Assembly (NCBI GenBank): GCA_029865675.1
Contig: JARXAU010000177.1
Span: 1 to 6,065 of the forward strand
Direction: 5' to 3'
From: Rhodoferax sp.
Lineage (GTDB): Bacteria > Pseudomonadota > Gammaproteobacteria > Burkholderiales > Burkholderiaceae_C
DNA length: 6,065 nt
Part shown: one piece after another, positions 4,571 to 6,065 of the stretch
Numbering within the stretch: position 1 is the first letter of the stretch
Layout of the letters: every line of letters begins with the position of its first letter
Program-made: the position numbers and the translations under genes
Notes under the pieces: model-generated
The model's input: the letters and a program-made list of their open reading frames with translations, nothing else
Told to the model about the DNA's origin: nothing
Databases searched by the model: none

Positions 4571-6046
4571 GTGCAGCAAGATGTTTTGATCAACTGGTCG
4601 CCGCAAGAAACGCGCGTAGCCATCGTGGAGCACGGCGCGGTGCAAGAGCTGCACGTGGAGCGCACGCTGGAGCGCGGCCTGGTGGGCAATGTCTATTTGG
4701 GCAAGGTGGCGCGGGTGTTGCCAGGCATGCAATCGGCGTTTATTGACATTGGCTTGGAGCGTGCGGCGTTTTTGCATGTGGCCGACGTGTGGCACCCGCC
4801 GGCTGAGGGCGAGACCATCAGCGCGGCGCGCACCGCGCAGGCCCTGATTCCGATTGAGCGCCAGGTGTTTGAGGGCCAGGCGCTGATGGTGCAGGTGATC
4901 AAGGACCCCATGGGCACCAAGGGCGCGCGCCTGTCCACGCAAATCAGCATCGCAGGGCGCTTGCTGGTGTTTTTGCCGCAGGACGACCATATTGGCGTGT
5001 CGCAAAAAATTCCGCTGGCGCAGCGCGAAGACCTGCGCCAGCGCGTGCAAGCTCTGGCGGGCAGCGAGGGTGGCGGTTTTATTTTGCGCACCAACGCCGA
5101 AGACGCGCAGGACGCGGAGCTGGCCGAGGACATTGCCTATTTGCGCAAGGCCTGGGCGCGCATCAAAAGCGCGTCGCTCAAGCTGCCGCCCATGAGCTTG
5201 CTGCACCAAGACCTGAATTTGCTGCAGCGCGTGCTGCGCGATCTGGTGGGCGAGGCCACACAAACCATACGCGTGGATTCGCGCGAGCAGTTTGAGGCTT
5301 TGCAGGCCTTTGGCGTCGAGTTCATGCCCCAGGCGGTAAAAAAGCTGCAGCACTACAAGGGCGAGCGGCCGATTTTTGACCTGTTTGCGATTGACGAAGA
5401 AATCGCCAAGGCGCTGGGGCGCCGGGTGGACCTGAAATCCGGCGGCTACCTGATCATCGACCAGACCGAGGCGCTGACCACGGTGGACGTGAATACCGGC
5501 GGCTTTGTCGGCGCCCGCAATTTTGACGACACCATTTTCAAAACCAATCTGGAGGCAGCGCAGGCGATTGCGCGCCAACTGCGCCTGCGCAACCTGGGCG
5601 GCATCATCGTGGCCGACTTTATTGACATGGCGCGCGCCGACCACCGTGACGCGGTGCTGGCAGAGTTCAAAAAACAACTCGCGCGCGACCGGGTGAAAAC
5701 CATGGCGGGTGGCTTTTCGCAGCTCGGGCTGGTGGAGATGACGCGCAAGCGCACCCGCGAATCGCTGGCCCACATGCTGTGCGAACCCTGCCCGGTGTGC
5801 GAGGGCAAAGGCATTGTCAAAACCGCGCGCAGCGTGGTGTACGACATTTTTCGCGAAATCCTGCGCGAGGCGCGCCAGTTCAACCCGCAAGAATTTCGCA
5901 TCGTGGCCGCGCCCAAGGTCATTGAGTTGTTTCTGGACGAAGAAAGCCAGCACCTGGCGGGCCTGAGCGAATTCATCGGCAAGCCGGTGTCGCTGCAAAG
6001 CGAGTCCGCCATGGGGCAAGAACAGTACGACATCGTGCTGCTGTAG
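4571..6046 (+). CDS. rng: RNase G, endoribonuclease of the RNase E/G family
   Basis: RNase G is a cytosolic endonuclease that cuts AU-rich single-stranded RNA with a preference for 5'-monophosphate ends; in E. coli it matures the 5' end of 16S rRNA and degrades some mRNAs. From GTG 4571 the product is 491 residues (E. coli 489), colinear throughout, starting VLINWSPQETRVAIVE. The S1 RNA-binding region lies at ~35-128, with GNVYLGKVARVLPGMQSAF and DPMGTKGARLS. The 5' sensor region holds GGFILRT (168-174). The DNase I-like catalytic domain carries the metal-binding aspartates D306 (TTVDVNTG) and D349 (VADFIDM), with the conserved ARQLRLRNLGGII between them. The Zn-link CPVC gives C407 and C410. 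The protein ends QYDIVLL like E. coli (QFDVVMM) and lacks the long RNase E scaffold tail, so it is RNase G and not RNase E. It begins 4 nt after maf, with GGAG 7 nt upstream. No terminator hairpin follows its TAG stop. Confidence 0.97.
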   Translation: MQQDVLINWSPQETRVAIVEHGAVQELHVERTLERGLVGNVYLGKVARVLPGMQSAFIDIGLERAAFLHVADVWHPPAEGETISAARTAQALIPIERQVFEGQALMVQVIKDPMGTKGARLSTQISIAGRLLVFLPQDDHIGVSQKIPLAQREDLRQRVQALAGSEGGGFILRTNAEDAQDAELAEDIAYLRKAWARIKSASLKLPPMSLLHQDLNLLQRVLRDLVGEATQTIRVDSREQFEALQAFGVEFMPQAVKKLQHYKGERPIFDLFAIDEEIAKALGRRVDLKSGGYLIIDQTEALTTVDVNTGGFVGARNFDDTIFKTNLEAAQAIARQLRLRNLGGIIVADFIDMARADHRDAVLAEFKKQLARDRVKTMAGGFSQLGLVEMTRKRTRESLAHMLCEPCPVCEGKGIVKTARSVVYDIFREILREARQFNPQEFRIVAAPKVIELFLDEESQHLAGLSEFIGKPVSLQSESAMGQEQYDIVLL

Positions 6047-6049
6047 CCC

Positions 6050-6065
6050 ATGCGCCTGAAGATTG
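6050..6065 (+). CDS. Possible start of the next gene, cut by the window edge
   Basis: An ATG lies 3 nt after the rng stop and reads MRLKI to the window edge. It is in the same frame as rng, separated only by TAG and CCC. Tight spacing of this kind is the rule in this block, and no terminator precedes it, which is why I list it. No clear ribosome binding site is visible and five codons cannot identify a product. Confidence 0.3.

Noticed and set aside
4505..6019. 504-codon open frame on the minus strand opposite rng
   Set aside because: It mirrors the coding frame of a clear RNase G gene. In GC-rich genes the antisense frames rarely meet stop codons, and the translation shows no recognisable motif and is rich in His, Gln and Ala as expected from a shadow.

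Overview
The window is a compact, single-strand block of housekeeping genes from a GC-rich bacterium, most likely a betaproteobacterium of the order Burkholderiales and probably Comamonadaceae-like. This rests on protein wording I recognise (for example the HemF and PurD segments) and on the gene order purD-hemF-nadD-rsfS-rlmH-maf-rng, which I associate with that group. It is inference; I cannot name a genus.

Layout, all on the + strand: the 3' part of purD (1-1113, running in from the left edge and broken by an in-frame TAG at 367-369), then hemF (1156-2076), nadD (2073-2681), rsfS (2681-3472), rlmH (3480-3947), maf/yhdE type (3955-4566), rng (4571-6046) and a possible next start codon at 6050. 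The only gap longer than 7 nt is the 42 nt between purD and hemF. hemF/nadD overlap by 4 nt, nadD/rsfS by 1 nt, and the remaining gaps are 7, 7 and 4 nt. I see no hairpin terminator and no convincing promoter anywhere, so hemF to rng looks like one transcription unit, probably read through from purD. No stretch over 300 nt lacks a gene. I found no RNA genes, mobile elements, CRISPR arrays or attachment sites.

The genes cover purine synthesis (PurD), haem synthesis (HemF), NAD synthesis (NadD), ribosome control and maturation (RsfS, RlmH, RNase G) and nucleotide-pool cleaning (Maf). Three of the six intact genes act on the ribosome or its RNA. Five of the six appear to start at GTG or TTG; only rsfS starts at ATG.

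Nothing here looks like a new defence, mobile or metabolic system. The points worth a second look are the amber codon inside an otherwise full-frame purD, a ~147-residue Ala/Lys/Pro-rich tail on RsfS, and the TTG start of nadD that overlaps the hemF stop.
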